From Caenorhabditis remanei (lineage: Eukaryota; Nematoda; Chromadorea; Rhabditida; Rhabditidae): a stretch of DNA of 64,000 bases. Positions 34,061-43,885 of the stretch are shown here, piece after piece; positions within the stretch are counted from its first letter, which is position 1; each line of letters opens with the position of its first letter. Position numbers and translations under genes: made by a program. Below the pieces are notes generated by a model, which saw only the letters and a program-made list of their open reading frames with translations, did not search any database and was not told where the DNA came from. The stretch covers positions 1,559,217-1,623,216 of the forward strand of contig NC_071330.1 in the NCBI RefSeq assembly GCF_010183535.1, in the 5' to 3' direction.

Positions 34061-36294
34061 ACAAAATTGTGCTACAATATATGTCATCCCTACCAGCCAC
34101 AGCCCAGGAAGATTCAAGATTCATATCATATGTCTAATTCGAGTGAACGTGTCACATAGGTTACCGGACATGAGTCATCCAGATGGAGAGATAACAATGA
34201 TAAGACATCCGGACAAACACAGATACACAGACAGACAGACAGACAGACAGACAAAGAGGTACTGTACTTCCTCCAAATCCGATAAACCACCTGTTAGCTG
34301 TCTAGTCACTTGAATAAGTACATGCTCTCCCATGGGGTCATCATTTAAGTGCCTTCTTTTTCTTGTTTTTTCTATTCAAGAGATTGAATGACCAACTGTT
34401 AGTACCAGCTGATGAGAGAGTACGTGAATTGAGGAGGGTGCAGAGAAGAGAGACGGAATTAATTATCCTGGAGGAGAGAGAAGAGAAGCTATTACCGGAA
34501 GAAGGGTGTTATTAGGAAGGGGAAAGAAAAACAGTTATATGGTTTAAATGGAGACGATTTAACTTAATTATTATTAAATTATAAGTATGATTAATATAGC
34601 TAACTACTCTGATTGGGAGAATTGCGGGAAAAGAGTCGCGACTCGACTCTATCGTAACCCAAAAGCAAGAAGGCTTTGAGAGCCCGTCAAGGTGCCCCCG
34701 AACATTTAGTTTGCTATGAATTTTCTATGACTGTGTTGATCAAATCTAGAACTTCATTTTTGCAGTTGACAACTTTTTGGTGCGAATGCTCTCTAGAGAG
34801 TTATAAGCGTTTGAAGATTTACTCCCCGCTGCAGATGCCCTAACTTCACTATGCCATCACTTTTCAGGGAAGAACGGTACAAAAATGTTATCAACTACAA
34901 AAATGTTAAAAATAAAATGTCCTACATTTTCGTAGTTGACACCTTTTTTGTATCTATTACTCGGTTTGGGATACGGAGCCGTCGTGGCGCACGTTTTTCA
35001 TTTTGATACAGTGTCCCCGAGCTTATGTTTTGGGGGGGGGGCGGAGTCTGAAATTTGAGAAACTACTTTGTGGTGCAGAGAAACGTCGTAAACGCGCTCC
35101 AGCGAACCACTGAAATGTTTTTGATGGAGCGCGTAAGATCATGATCTCGTTATCTCCTCCTCGATGTTCCCATATTCAGACTTTTTGAATGCCACGTGTC
35201 ATACACGTACATCTAGATATGCCGATATGTCACGCCTAACCTTGATAACCATCTCAACAGGAGCAAAGTCGCTCCACAGAAATCCTGGGCAGCCCGTGAA
35301 ATATTTTTTGGACGATATGCCCAGGGGGAAGGTTCTTAGGGGACTCTCCCAGGATTCTAGACACCTGCTAACTATGTCACGGGTATTATAGTAGTTCATA
35401 CACGGTCAGACGGATCCGGAATGACAGAAAAGAGTCAGCAGGAAGAATAGTTTGGATTACCCTTAGGGTCGTGCCTCCCAGGGGGAAAGTAATGGAAGAA
35501 ATCCTATTGTGTATTAATTGACAGGTATGACGATGTTAGTACGGTCATTGGAGTTTTGAAGAGATTTTGAGATTTGCATAAAGTATCAGAATTACGTGAG
35601 AGACAATATGGGGAGATATCTTGGGAATGTGGAAAACAGAGGGACCGGCTTACTAGGTAATGGAGTCACAGGTAGAGATAAATATCACTGGAACGAATAT
35701 TTTGAGCTGATCTCAAATCTGTGCTCAGCTTTTTTTTAGCTGAAAGATCTCGGGAAAAGTAACTCGCAGTCAAGAATTTAGACCGTATTCTGAAAATCCA
35801 GATATTTTCAGGATCTGGCACGCCCTTGACGCGTTTATGAAGAAACCTCCGAAAATGCCGTTTTATCTGTCGTGACGTTGATGCGTTTCCACAATTTCTT
35901 GCTCGGAGATTAGGCGAATAGACTCCGCCCACAAAAATTCAAACTTTCTGAAACTGTTTTCCTTTTACTTGCGTGAAGTTGCCGCTTGACCTTCCTGATT
36001 TTCCGAAAAGCGCTCTATCGCAAATAACTTAATTTCAGTAAAGCAAAGTTGCTTATTTTTCTGAAATACGCTTTTCCTACTATCTGTCGCACCTTCGACG
36101 CGTTTTTTGTTCTCCGAGCCCCCTTAAGCTCCGCCCCTTTCCTAACACCATGGTGGTGCACCCTCCACCAAACACCACCACTCAAGCTCCGCCCCCTTTC
36201 ACCACACCCATCGGAGAGCTCACCCTCTGTCATTCCATTTCTTCTTTGGTGTCTTCCATCACACCATCCCTTCTGATCTTCTGAATCCCCTATT

Positions 36295-37949
36295 ATGCGT
36301 CCCACCGACACTTCCAACTTCCCACCGACTGAAATCACCAAGCGACGTGTCCGTCGTGTCAAGGCGAACGGTCGAGAGCGGGCGAGAATGCACGGTCTAA
36401 ACCATGCGTTGGACAATCTGAGAGAATACATTCCGATCACGACACAACATCAGAAGTTGAGCAAGATTGAGACGTTGCGTCTGGCGAGGTGAGTGGTGAT
36501 AAAGTTGTCTACGCCCCGGTAGACTGTTCTTTGAGTCGCACGCATGGCTCAGTGGTTAGAGCGTTAGGCCGCCGCGCAAGGCATCAGGGTTCGGTTTTGT
36601 CAGTTGCCAAACTTTTTTTTTGCTTTTTTTGCAATTCTCAAAAATTGACTTCTAATGGTTTTTCTCAACAGTCTGTCGCACCTTCAGCGCGTTTACCTTT
36701 TGTAGAGTGCGCTAACTGTGTAAATATGGTGCATATCTCCTATTGACAGCCGGATTTACCGTTTCCTCGAAGACTGGGGCGCTTTTGGCGCGTTTGGGAA
36801 CAAATTTACGTAATTCTTCGTTTGAAAATCAAGCAAATTATCCGGATTCTGAAGGTAGTGACTTTTTCAATCTGGCGTGACGTTGGCGCGTTTTTGTAAA
36901 ATAACTGGCGTGACGTTGGCGCCTTCTAGCATCGAAATTTGGCAAATAGGCTCCGCCCACAAAGTTCAAATATTTGAAATTAGTGATTTTGTCCGGCGTG
37001 ACGTTGGCGCGTTTTCTGATTGAAATTTCAAATTTCGGGTATTATGGTTCCCCCCACCATATTCCTATTATCAAAAATCGTTTTTCTACTGGCTGGCGTG
37101 ACGTTGGCGCGTTTTCTTTGAGATTAGGCTTCACCAGCACAAGAAATTCAATAGGTTGGAAAATTTTCAATTTGTAATAATTCGTTCCATGCGCATCTTT
37201 TATGACTAATTAGTGCCGAGAACGCCGCCACCAGAATTTAACGACCCCCCCCCCCCCCCCGATGCATACGACAACACCATCATTATCTCATGAATTCTTA
37301 TTACAGAAACTACATTGATGCACTCCAACGAATGCTCCAAACCAACGAGCAACCGTCTCCACTGGAATATGCTCACACACTGGCGAACGGGTTGTCGCAG
37401 ACGACGACGAATATGTTGGCCAATTTGTTGCAGGTAGGAGCATTTTCAGCCTATTTGGCATAGTGTGTCACCTAGAAATTAGTCTTCGCTGCGTGAAAAC
37501 TGTGAGAACCGCGAGCTTGCGCACTCTCCTATACGCCCTCTCACAGTGAGACTTCTGTGTCCGTGTGGCCGACTGGTGAGGAGACTCGCCTTCCGCACAC
37601 ACAACCAGGGTTCGGTTTTGTCCCCCCTCAAATCCTTTTTGCATTCTTTGAAATCATTCAAAATCACTTCAACTTCACAAATAATCATTTACAGGTCCAA
37701 CCCCGTCAACTCCTTCCACCATCCCACTTCGATATGTTCTCCCATCACTCTCTGCCTCTCCACCCCTCCCACGCGCCGTCTTCCTTCTCCTCAACGTCGC
37801 CAACCTCCTCATGCTCTCCACCCCAATACTATTACTCCCCGAATCAACCATCTGCGGCGCCCGTTCAGAATTCGTGTGACCTGACTCAATATCAGCAAAT
37901 GTTCCAGCAAAATCAGCAGAGTCACCATCATTTTGGGTATTCTCCATAA
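36295..37949 (+). CDS. cnd-1: NeuroD-family bHLH transcription factor
   Basis: Nuclear bHLH protein of the NeuroD/Atonal class; C. elegans CND-1 acts in motor-neuron fate (known). Exons 36295-36488, 37307-37433 and 37695-37949 join in phase to 191 residues, close to the worm protein. The basic region ([14 protein letters not shown]), helix 1 (LDNLREYIP), loop and helix 2 ([19 protein letters not shown]) are complete and span the exon 1/2 junction. The C-terminal half is Ser/Pro/Gln/His-rich ([28 protein letters not shown]), typical of an activation region. AATAAA at 38032-38037. Introns 1 and 2 and the 3' flank each carry one tRNA-like module, and intron 1 carries a series of GGCGCGTTTT motifs. 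Confidence 0.96.
36489..37306. repeat. cnd-1 intron 1: GGCGCGTTTT motif series and poly-C
   Basis: After a tRNA-like module come about six copies of a motif near CTGGCGTGACGTTGGCGCG (about 36,670-37,110), separated by short unique stretches and one CTCCGCCCAC. A C homopolymer of about 16 sits near 37,245. Confidence 0.7.
36537..36609 (+). repeat. tRNA-like module (cnd-1 intron 1)
   Basis: GCATGGCTCAGTGGTTAGAG (A box) and AGGGTTCGGTTTTGTC (degenerate B box), then CAAACTTTTTTTTTGC. Spacing matches a tRNA gene, but the T arm does not pair (GGTTCGGTTTTG), so it is not a functional tRNA by eye. Confidence 0.6.
37561..37627 (+). repeat. tRNA-like module (cnd-1 intron 2)
   Basis: GTGTGGCCGACTGGTGAGGA (A box) and AGGGTTCGGTTTTGTCCC (B box variant), then a CTTTTTGCATTCTTTG tail. 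Same B-box variant as the modules at 36537 and 38141. Confidence 0.6.
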
Positions 37950-38031
37950 TTATGTTCGTTCATTCATGATTTGTACGTTTTTTTATTAAAAATGTGTCCT
38001 ATTATCTGTTATTTCTACGGGTTTTTGTTTA

Positions 38032-38037
38032 AATAAA
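38032..38037 (+). terminator. cnd-1 polyadenylation signal
   Basis: AATAAA 82 nt after the cnd-1 stop. Confidence 0.65.
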
Positions 38038-38140
38038 CTTATTAGTTTGAAAAAAATCTGAAATTGTTTTTAAAAACAGCCGCGAAAAGTCCCGCCACCA
38101 CCAAAGATATCTACGCCCTTCACCTCGGTTTCACCATCTC

Positions 38141-38210
38141 GTACGGGTGGCCGACTGGATAACGCGTTCGCTCGCCACGCAAATAGTCTCTAGTTCGGTT
38201 TTGCCCCTCA
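38141..38210 (+). repeat. tRNA-like module (between cnd-1 and wars-2)
   Basis: GGGTGGCCGACTGGATAACG (A box) and TAGTTCGGTTTTGCCCC (B-box variant), then CAAAACTTTTTTTGCAATTT. It lies in the convergent 560-bp spacer between the cnd-1 stop (37949) and the wars-2 stop (38510), where I see no gene. Confidence 0.6.
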
Positions 38211-38509
38211 ACCAAAACTTTTTTTGCAATTTTTTTTCACATTCCCAAGTAATTAAACTTGCTCTCGAGCACCCACTTCACCTTGTTTTCCTTCTAAGCA
38301 CAGCTTCAAATTATTATATGGATGGATAATTACCCTCCGCTGGGGTAATTATACCATCACTCCCGTGTTACTGCTGCCAGATAGCTCAATGAATATTTGA
38401 AAAGATTGTTTCTCACAAAACTGACGGAAAAAACGTGAATAATTTATCAAAAAACAACAAAAAATCCTAAAATTAATTAAAAAACTAACAACAAAAAAGC
38501 TATAAAAAA

Positions 38510-41500
38510 TCACAGGAATCCAACAACTCGACGAATTTCTTTCAGATTTTTCTCCGCAATCTCACAAGCCGCTTCGCCGTTTTCCAGCAGGATTTTGTCG
38601 ACCTGGAATTTGAAAATTTTGAAATTTTTTTTTTCTTTTTTTCAATATTTTTCAGATTTTACACTAAAAATCTGAAATTCAATTTACAAATCTGGAATTT
38701 TTGTCTATCTGTGTGTCTTTCTGTGTATCCGTTTGTCCGGATGTCCAACTTTTGTCTGTCTGTGTATCTGTACGTCCAGATATCCCCAAAATCGGCAATT
38801 TCCTCTCGAAAACGCCGAAAAAGGGGAAAAATGACAGGTAAATTGGTCGGAAAACGGTACCGGTATAACAGGTGTTCAAGAGGGGAAATTGTCGCTTTTT
38901 TAATAAGAAAATCGCAGAAATTAAGGGATTTTTAGTAGAAAAATAGGGGGTTTTGGCCTAAAAATCCCAATATTCACCTCCCCACTCTTCTGCAATTCGT
39001 CGAATTTCTCTCGAATCGGTTTCAATTTTTTATCGATCGCTTCTGCCAAATTCATTTTCAAATCGAGAGTTGTCCATTCGGAGAATTGGATTTCGGAAAT
39101 CGGCATTTTCGTGACGGCCGAGTAGAGATCGAGCTGAAAAAATTTGTATTGTTGCAAACGCGCTCCACCGGACGCTAATCAAAGTTTTCGGTAGAGCGCA
39201 CATACATTCATCTAGCAATGATTGTATATCAGATGCAATTGCGCTCTACCGAAATCTTTCAAAACCAGCAAAAATCGTATTTCTCAAAAGCTTCGGTAGA
39301 GCGCAGATACATCACGTTTGAAACCAGGTTGCAACCACGCTCCACCGGAATTCTTCTAAAAACCGAATTTTTGAAGTTTGCGGTGGAGCGCAGTTCCTCA
39401 ACTTCTCATTTTTGACCTACCAAATTCGAGACCGCCAATCGATTCTCCTTATCATACGTCACTTTTCCAGCATTATCACTTTGTGCTTTCGTGCATTTTT
39501 CGATGATAGACTCACGGCTGTCAGTGATCTGAAAATTTGAATTTTGGTGGCCTAGGATCCCAAATTGGTGGCCTAGAAACCCAAATCGGTGGCCTAGAAA
39601 CCCAAATCAGTAACGTAGAAATCGGTGGCCTAGAAACCCGAATCGGTGGCCTAGAAACTCAAATCGATGGCCTAGAAACCCAAATCAGTGGCGTAGAAAT
39701 TGGTGGCCTAGAAACCCAAATTGGTGGCCTAGAAACCTAAATCGGTGGCCTAGAAACCGATTTTGGTGAATTTTGGACCAAAAAACCCGATTTTTTCGCA
39801 AAAAATGCAGTTTTTGCACGAATTTGTGGATTTTTCCAGTATTTCCCCTCACCTCAATCCTGCTCCTCTCGCCTCCAGAACTTTTGCTCATCTTCTTCTC
39901 TGGGTCCCGCAACGATCGAATTCTGGCGTGCGATTCGCGTGTCAACTGTTTCGGAATCGGAAAGATTTCCGTGTTGTACGTCTTATTGAAGGCGTACGCC
40001 AAGCCGCCGAGCAGATTTAAATGTTGACTTTGATCCTCTCCGACTGGAACTGTCGTCGCTTTGAATGTGAGCACATCGGCTGCTTGGAGCAATGGATATG
40101 TGAGCAGACCGACTGGAATGTCGCCTTTTTTGAATCTGGAAAGTTCATATTATCTCGACACAGTTCTTGCAACTGCGCTCCACCGAAACCCCCTTGAAAA
40201 ATGTCTCTTTTTCTCTGCGTCTCTCAATTTCACACACTATTTTCTTTGGTTTCGGTAGAGCGCGGTTGTGAGAAGCGTGGCTGCTAAGCTAGTGCGCTCT
40301 ATTCATAAATGCGACCAATAGGATTACGGTACGGGAGTTGGCACCGTGCCAATATTCAAATTTTTGGGTTGAAATTTTTCAAAAAAATTTTCCATTTACA
40401 AATTTTCTTTTTTTCCAAGAAAAATCCGGAAAAAACAATGGAAAATCACTGAAAATCGAGGTTTTCAGTTGAAAATGTGTAGTTTTTTCGATAATTTTTC
40501 CGAAAAAATCGATTTTTAAAACTTTTTCCCCGAATTTAGCAAAAGGATTTTTTGCTGCTGAGCTAGTGCGCTCTACCGATAAACTGGAACATCAGGGTTA
40601 CGGTAGACGTTGGCACAGTGCCAATTTTCGAAATTTTTACAGAAATTGTCGAAAAAACACCTTTTTATGCTAAATTCGGCAAAAAAGTTATAAAAATCGG
40701 ATTTTTCGAAAAAAATTTTCAAAAAAACCGCGATTTTCAGTGATTTTCTATGGTTTTTTCCGGATTTTTAGTGCAATAAATCTTATTTTTGAGAGTTTTC
40801 TATCAAAAAATAGGTAAAAAATGACTTTTCTGACTGAAAACCTTAAAAACACTTATAAAAAACAACATTTTTATATCAATTTTGTGAAAAAAATCAGTGC
40901 AAGTGCGCTCTATCGACAAGCTCAAGTTCCAGTCGGAACACAGCTTACAACGGAGCGCATTTTCACAGGTTTCTAAAAGAATTCATGACATCCGGACATC
41001 CGGACAGACAGACATCCCTGAAGCAAAAAGCTCAGAGAGAAGATTAGACGATCGCCCATCTCGTCGACGGACTGTATTCCGAAACGAATTGGAATTTGCA
41101 GTCTTTTTGAGTGTCAACGATATGACGTCATTTCGTGTCAAATGACTCTTCATTGCTTTATGACTCAGGGGGGAATTGAACCAGAGACCTATTGGACACA
41201 GTTGGTGTCTCTTCCCACGTACACCATAGGGGTGACGTGGCAGACGGATGGGAAATTGGGGTTATCTAGAAGAGGGTGAGAATATGCGTGTATCCCCATC
41301 TTCCAGAAAACACCAATTTCCCATCCGATTGCCACGTCACCCTGGTGGTGTACGTGGGAAGAGACACCAACTGTGTCCAATTGGTCTCTGGTTCAATCCC
41401 CCCTGAGTCATAAAGCAATGAAGAGTCATTTGACACGAAATGACGTCATATCGTTGACACTCGAAAAAAGACTGCAAATTCCAATTCGTTTCGGAATACA

Positions 41501-43880
41501 GTCCGTCGACGAGATGGGCGATCGTCTAATCTTCTCTCTGAGCTTTTTGCATGAAGAGAAGATGTCTGTCTGTTTATCCGGATGTCCGGATGTCTTGAAT
41601 TGCTACAAAGTGTATGCAAATGCACTCATTTTGTGTCCCAAGGTCTGTCTGTCTGTCCGGATGTCCGGATGTCCACCTACCTCTGCTGTTTCTCCTTATA
41701 CTGTGGAAGACGTGCGAGTTTTGACGTCGTCTGAAGTGAGCCGAGAATCCAGGAGAGTTGAGCAATGTGGGGGACGTCGGATTGGCGGAAGAGGAGAGTT
41801 CGCTTCGGATCGACACCACACGCGATGAGACTCGCCGTCATTTGGTGGGTGTTTGAGCGGAGCTGGAAAAATTTGTGTGTCCAGATGTCCGTGCGTCTGT
41901 ACCAGAGTTATACGGAATGCCATTTTTCAGTTTCCGGAATCAGGAACCGGAACCGGAATGTCAAGAAAACCCGGAATTTCCGGAATCCGGATTCCGGACA
42001 ACTCTGGTCCGGATGTCCGATGTCTGTGCGTCTGTACATCCGGATGTGCATTTATCACTATCTATCCGTATATCACAACAGCCTGATGCACCATATTATG
42101 TCTTTCTGTGCGTCAGTTTGTCCGGATGTCCAAAATCTCTCATTCTGTCTGTCTGTCTGTCTGCACGTCCAGATATCCCCAAAAATCGGCAATTTACCCC
42201 CGAAAAACGCCGAAAAAGGGGGAAATGACAGTTAAATTGGTCGGAAAACGGTACCGGTATAACAGGTGTTCAAGAGGGGAAATTATCGCATTTTTAATGA
42301 GAAAATCCGGAAAGTTAGGTATTTTTGGTGGAAAATATATTTTTCCAGGAGAAAAGTCAATTTTTGATTTCAAAAATCTGATTTTAGCCGAAAAATTGAT
42401 GAAAAATAGTAAAAAATGTCTGTCTGTGTGTCCAGCTATCCGGATGTCCGCCTTGTGTCTGTTTGTGTGTCTGAATTGTTACTGTTTTGATAAAAGTCTG
42501 TCTGTGTGTCCGGTTGTCCAAATGTCCACAACTTTAGTCTTACTGTACTAACAGAGCTTCAAAAATTTCAATTTTTCTATCATTTTTCGACTAAAAACGT
42601 CCAATTTTCAGTTATCCAGATGTCTCCTTGCCCCAATTCCTACCTGATCAGCCGGAAGTGGTCCCAATGAAATCGCGTGTTGATCTACAACCGAGAGCAT
42701 CATTTGTGTCTCCTTGTCTACCGTATTCTGTAATTCTGTCCATGGTTCGATGGATCCGAAGAAATTGCCGAGATGCGGGATGCCGGTTGGTTGGATTCCC
42801 GTGAAATAGATGGTGGGATGATGGGTGGTGGAGGAGGAAATTGAGCGGGAGAATTGGGATGATTGGGACTGAAAAATGAGGGGAAATTAGGAGAATTGGG
42901 AGGTCTGTGTTCCCAGATATCCGGATCTCCGAATATCTGTCTGTCTGTGTTTCCAGATGTCCGGATATCCAGATTTCTGTCTATGTTCTCAAATGTCCGG
43001 ATGTTCAAATATCTGTATGTTTGTCGAAAAGTCCGAATGTCCAGACTTCTGTCTGTTTGCAAGAAAGTCCAGATTTCCGTCTGTGTGTCGAAAAATCTGA
43101 ATGTCTGTATGTGTTTCCAGATGTCCGGATGTCCGGATGTTCAGATTTCTGTTTGTGTTTTCAGATATCAGGATGTCCAGATTTCTGTCTATGTTCTCAA
43201 ATGTCCGGATGTTCAAATATCTGTCTGTGTGTCGAAAAGTCCGGATGTCCAGACTTCTGTCTGTTTGCAAGAAAGTCCAGAATTCCGCCTGCGTGTCGAA
43301 AAATCTGAATGTCCGGATGTCCGGATGTTCAGATTTCTGTCTGTGTTTTCAGATATCAGGATGTCTATATTTCTTTCTGTGTATCCAGAAGTCCGGATTT
43401 CCGAATATCTGTCTGTGTGTCGGAAAGTCCGGATGTCCACACTTCTGTCTGTGAGTCGAAAAGTCCGGATGTCCGTCTATCGATCGGGGTATCCAGATGT
43501 CCGTACGCACAGGCATGTGTCCAGATTTCCGTCTGTGTTTCCAGATGTCCGGATGTCTGTCTGTGTGTCGGGAAAGTCCGGATGTCCAGAGTTCTGTCTG
43601 TGTGTCGGAAAATCCGAATGTCTGTTCATAAATCTAGATATCCAGTTGTCTGTCTGTGTGTCTGTGTTTCCAGATTTCCGAATATCTGTCTGTGTTTTTA
43701 GATGTCCGGATGTCTATCTTTATTTCCAGTTTTCAGAATTCATTTATTAGAATATCCAGATGTCTGTCTGTGTCCATCCATCTGTGCATCCCGCACATCC
43801 GGATGTCCACATAAACTCACAATTCGATATCCGTATTTGATGAGATTCATTGTACTTTTCCTATTACTTCTACTCCACAT
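38510..43880 (-). CDS. wars-2: Mitochondrial tryptophanyl-tRNA synthetase
   Basis: Class I synthetase charging mitochondrial tRNA-Trp. Exons (minus) 43880-43821, 42868-42644, 41862-41681, 40135-39853, 39528-39421, 39133-38978 and 38602-38510 join in phase to 368 residues, a typical size. The basic, acid-free leader (MWSRSNRKSTMNLIKYGYRI) fits mitochondrial import. The HIGH-type motif is PHLGN (about 51-55), then VPVGEDQSQHL, and KMSKS at 237-241. The ATG is only 5 nt after the prx-10 stop codon, in the same exon. A TTTCAG acceptor (site at 43918) inside the prx-10 coding region lies 38 nt before this ATG and could serve trans-splicing. Introns are packed with repeats. Confidence 0.94.
38603..38977. 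repeat. wars-2 intron 6: duplicated GGTACCGG segment
   Basis: The segment from about 38,745 to 38,925 (TCCAGATATCCCCAAAA, then CGGAAAACGGTACCGGTATA, then TTCAAGAGGGGAAATTG) recurs almost unchanged at about 42,160-42,310 in wars-2 intron 2. It is preceded by GTCTGTCTGTGTATC motifs. Confidence 0.7.
39540..39770 (+). repeat. Minisatellite in wars-2 intron 4
   Basis: About a dozen units near GGTGGCCTAGAAACCCAAAT (period 19-20 bp). One frame reads as repeated GGLETQI, which is a repeat artefact rather than a protein. Confidence 0.85.
40136..41680. repeat. wars-2 intron 3: two palindromic elements
   Basis: First, a stem-ended unit (about 40,163-40,268) with GCGCTCCACCGAAA at one end, TTTCGGTAGAGCGCGG at the other and CTCTGCGTCTCTCAATTT inside. 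Second, a large inverted repeat (about 41,026-41,560). Its arms carry AAGCTCAGAGAGAAGATTAG, CGTCGACGGACTGTATTCCG and AATGACGTCATATCG, with a GGTTCAATCC box. Confidence 0.75.
41863..42643. other. wars-2 intron 2
   Basis: Contains a CCAGAGTT...ACAACTCTGG element (41,911-42,006) made of TTCCGGAATC repeats, GTCTGTCTG/CCGGATGTCC motifs, and the segment duplicated in intron 6. No gene. Confidence 0.6.
42900..43800. repeat. Dense GTCTGTCTG / CCGGATGTCC array (wars-2 intron 1)
   Basis: About 900 bp in which phrases such as TCTGTCTGTGTGTCGAAAAG, TCCGGATGTCCAGA and TTCAGATTTCTGTCTGTG alternate with irregular spacing. It also contains longer internal duplications (for example 42,980-43,070 versus 43,165-43,260). 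All frames are open in places, giving spurious long ORFs of repeated short phrases. Confidence 0.85.
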
Positions 43881-43885
43881 TTTCT

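Larger units (their letters stand above)
22589..36294. other. 13.7-kb gene-poor region between gro-1 and cnd-1
   Basis: I find no supportable protein-coding gene. It is a patchwork of repeats: GAATTCTG-rich sequence (22,680-22,900); a Tc1/mariner-like palindrome (23,709-23,967); dense GTCTGTCTG/CCGGATGTCC motifs (23,680-25,330, 29,600-30,400); a hAT-like MITE (25,585-25,948); GTAGATCAAA palindromes (26,690-26,880, 32,935-33,155, 33,675-33,840, 33,860-34,060, 34,735-34,910); CCGGATTCCGG blocks (30,716-30,962); and GGCGCGTTTT motifs (31,720-32,300). Repeat-poorer islands near 26,020-26,500, 27,430-28,200, 29,090-29,600, 31,200-31,700 and 34,290-34,640 are the likeliest places for cnd-1 regulatory DNA, but nothing in them is decisive by eye. 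Confidence 0.6.

Noticed and set aside
35164..35391. 75-codon open frame upstream of cnd-1
   Set aside because: No similarity that I recognise, no promoter or splice context; likely chance.
39537..39740. Open frame reading as repeated GGLETQI
   Set aside because: Translation of a 19-20 bp minisatellite in wars-2 intron 4.
42863..43750. 295-codon + strand open frame of repeated short phrases
   Set aside because: It is a translation of the GTCTGTCTG/CCGGATGTCC array within wars-2 intron 1; all frames are partly open because of the repeat composition.
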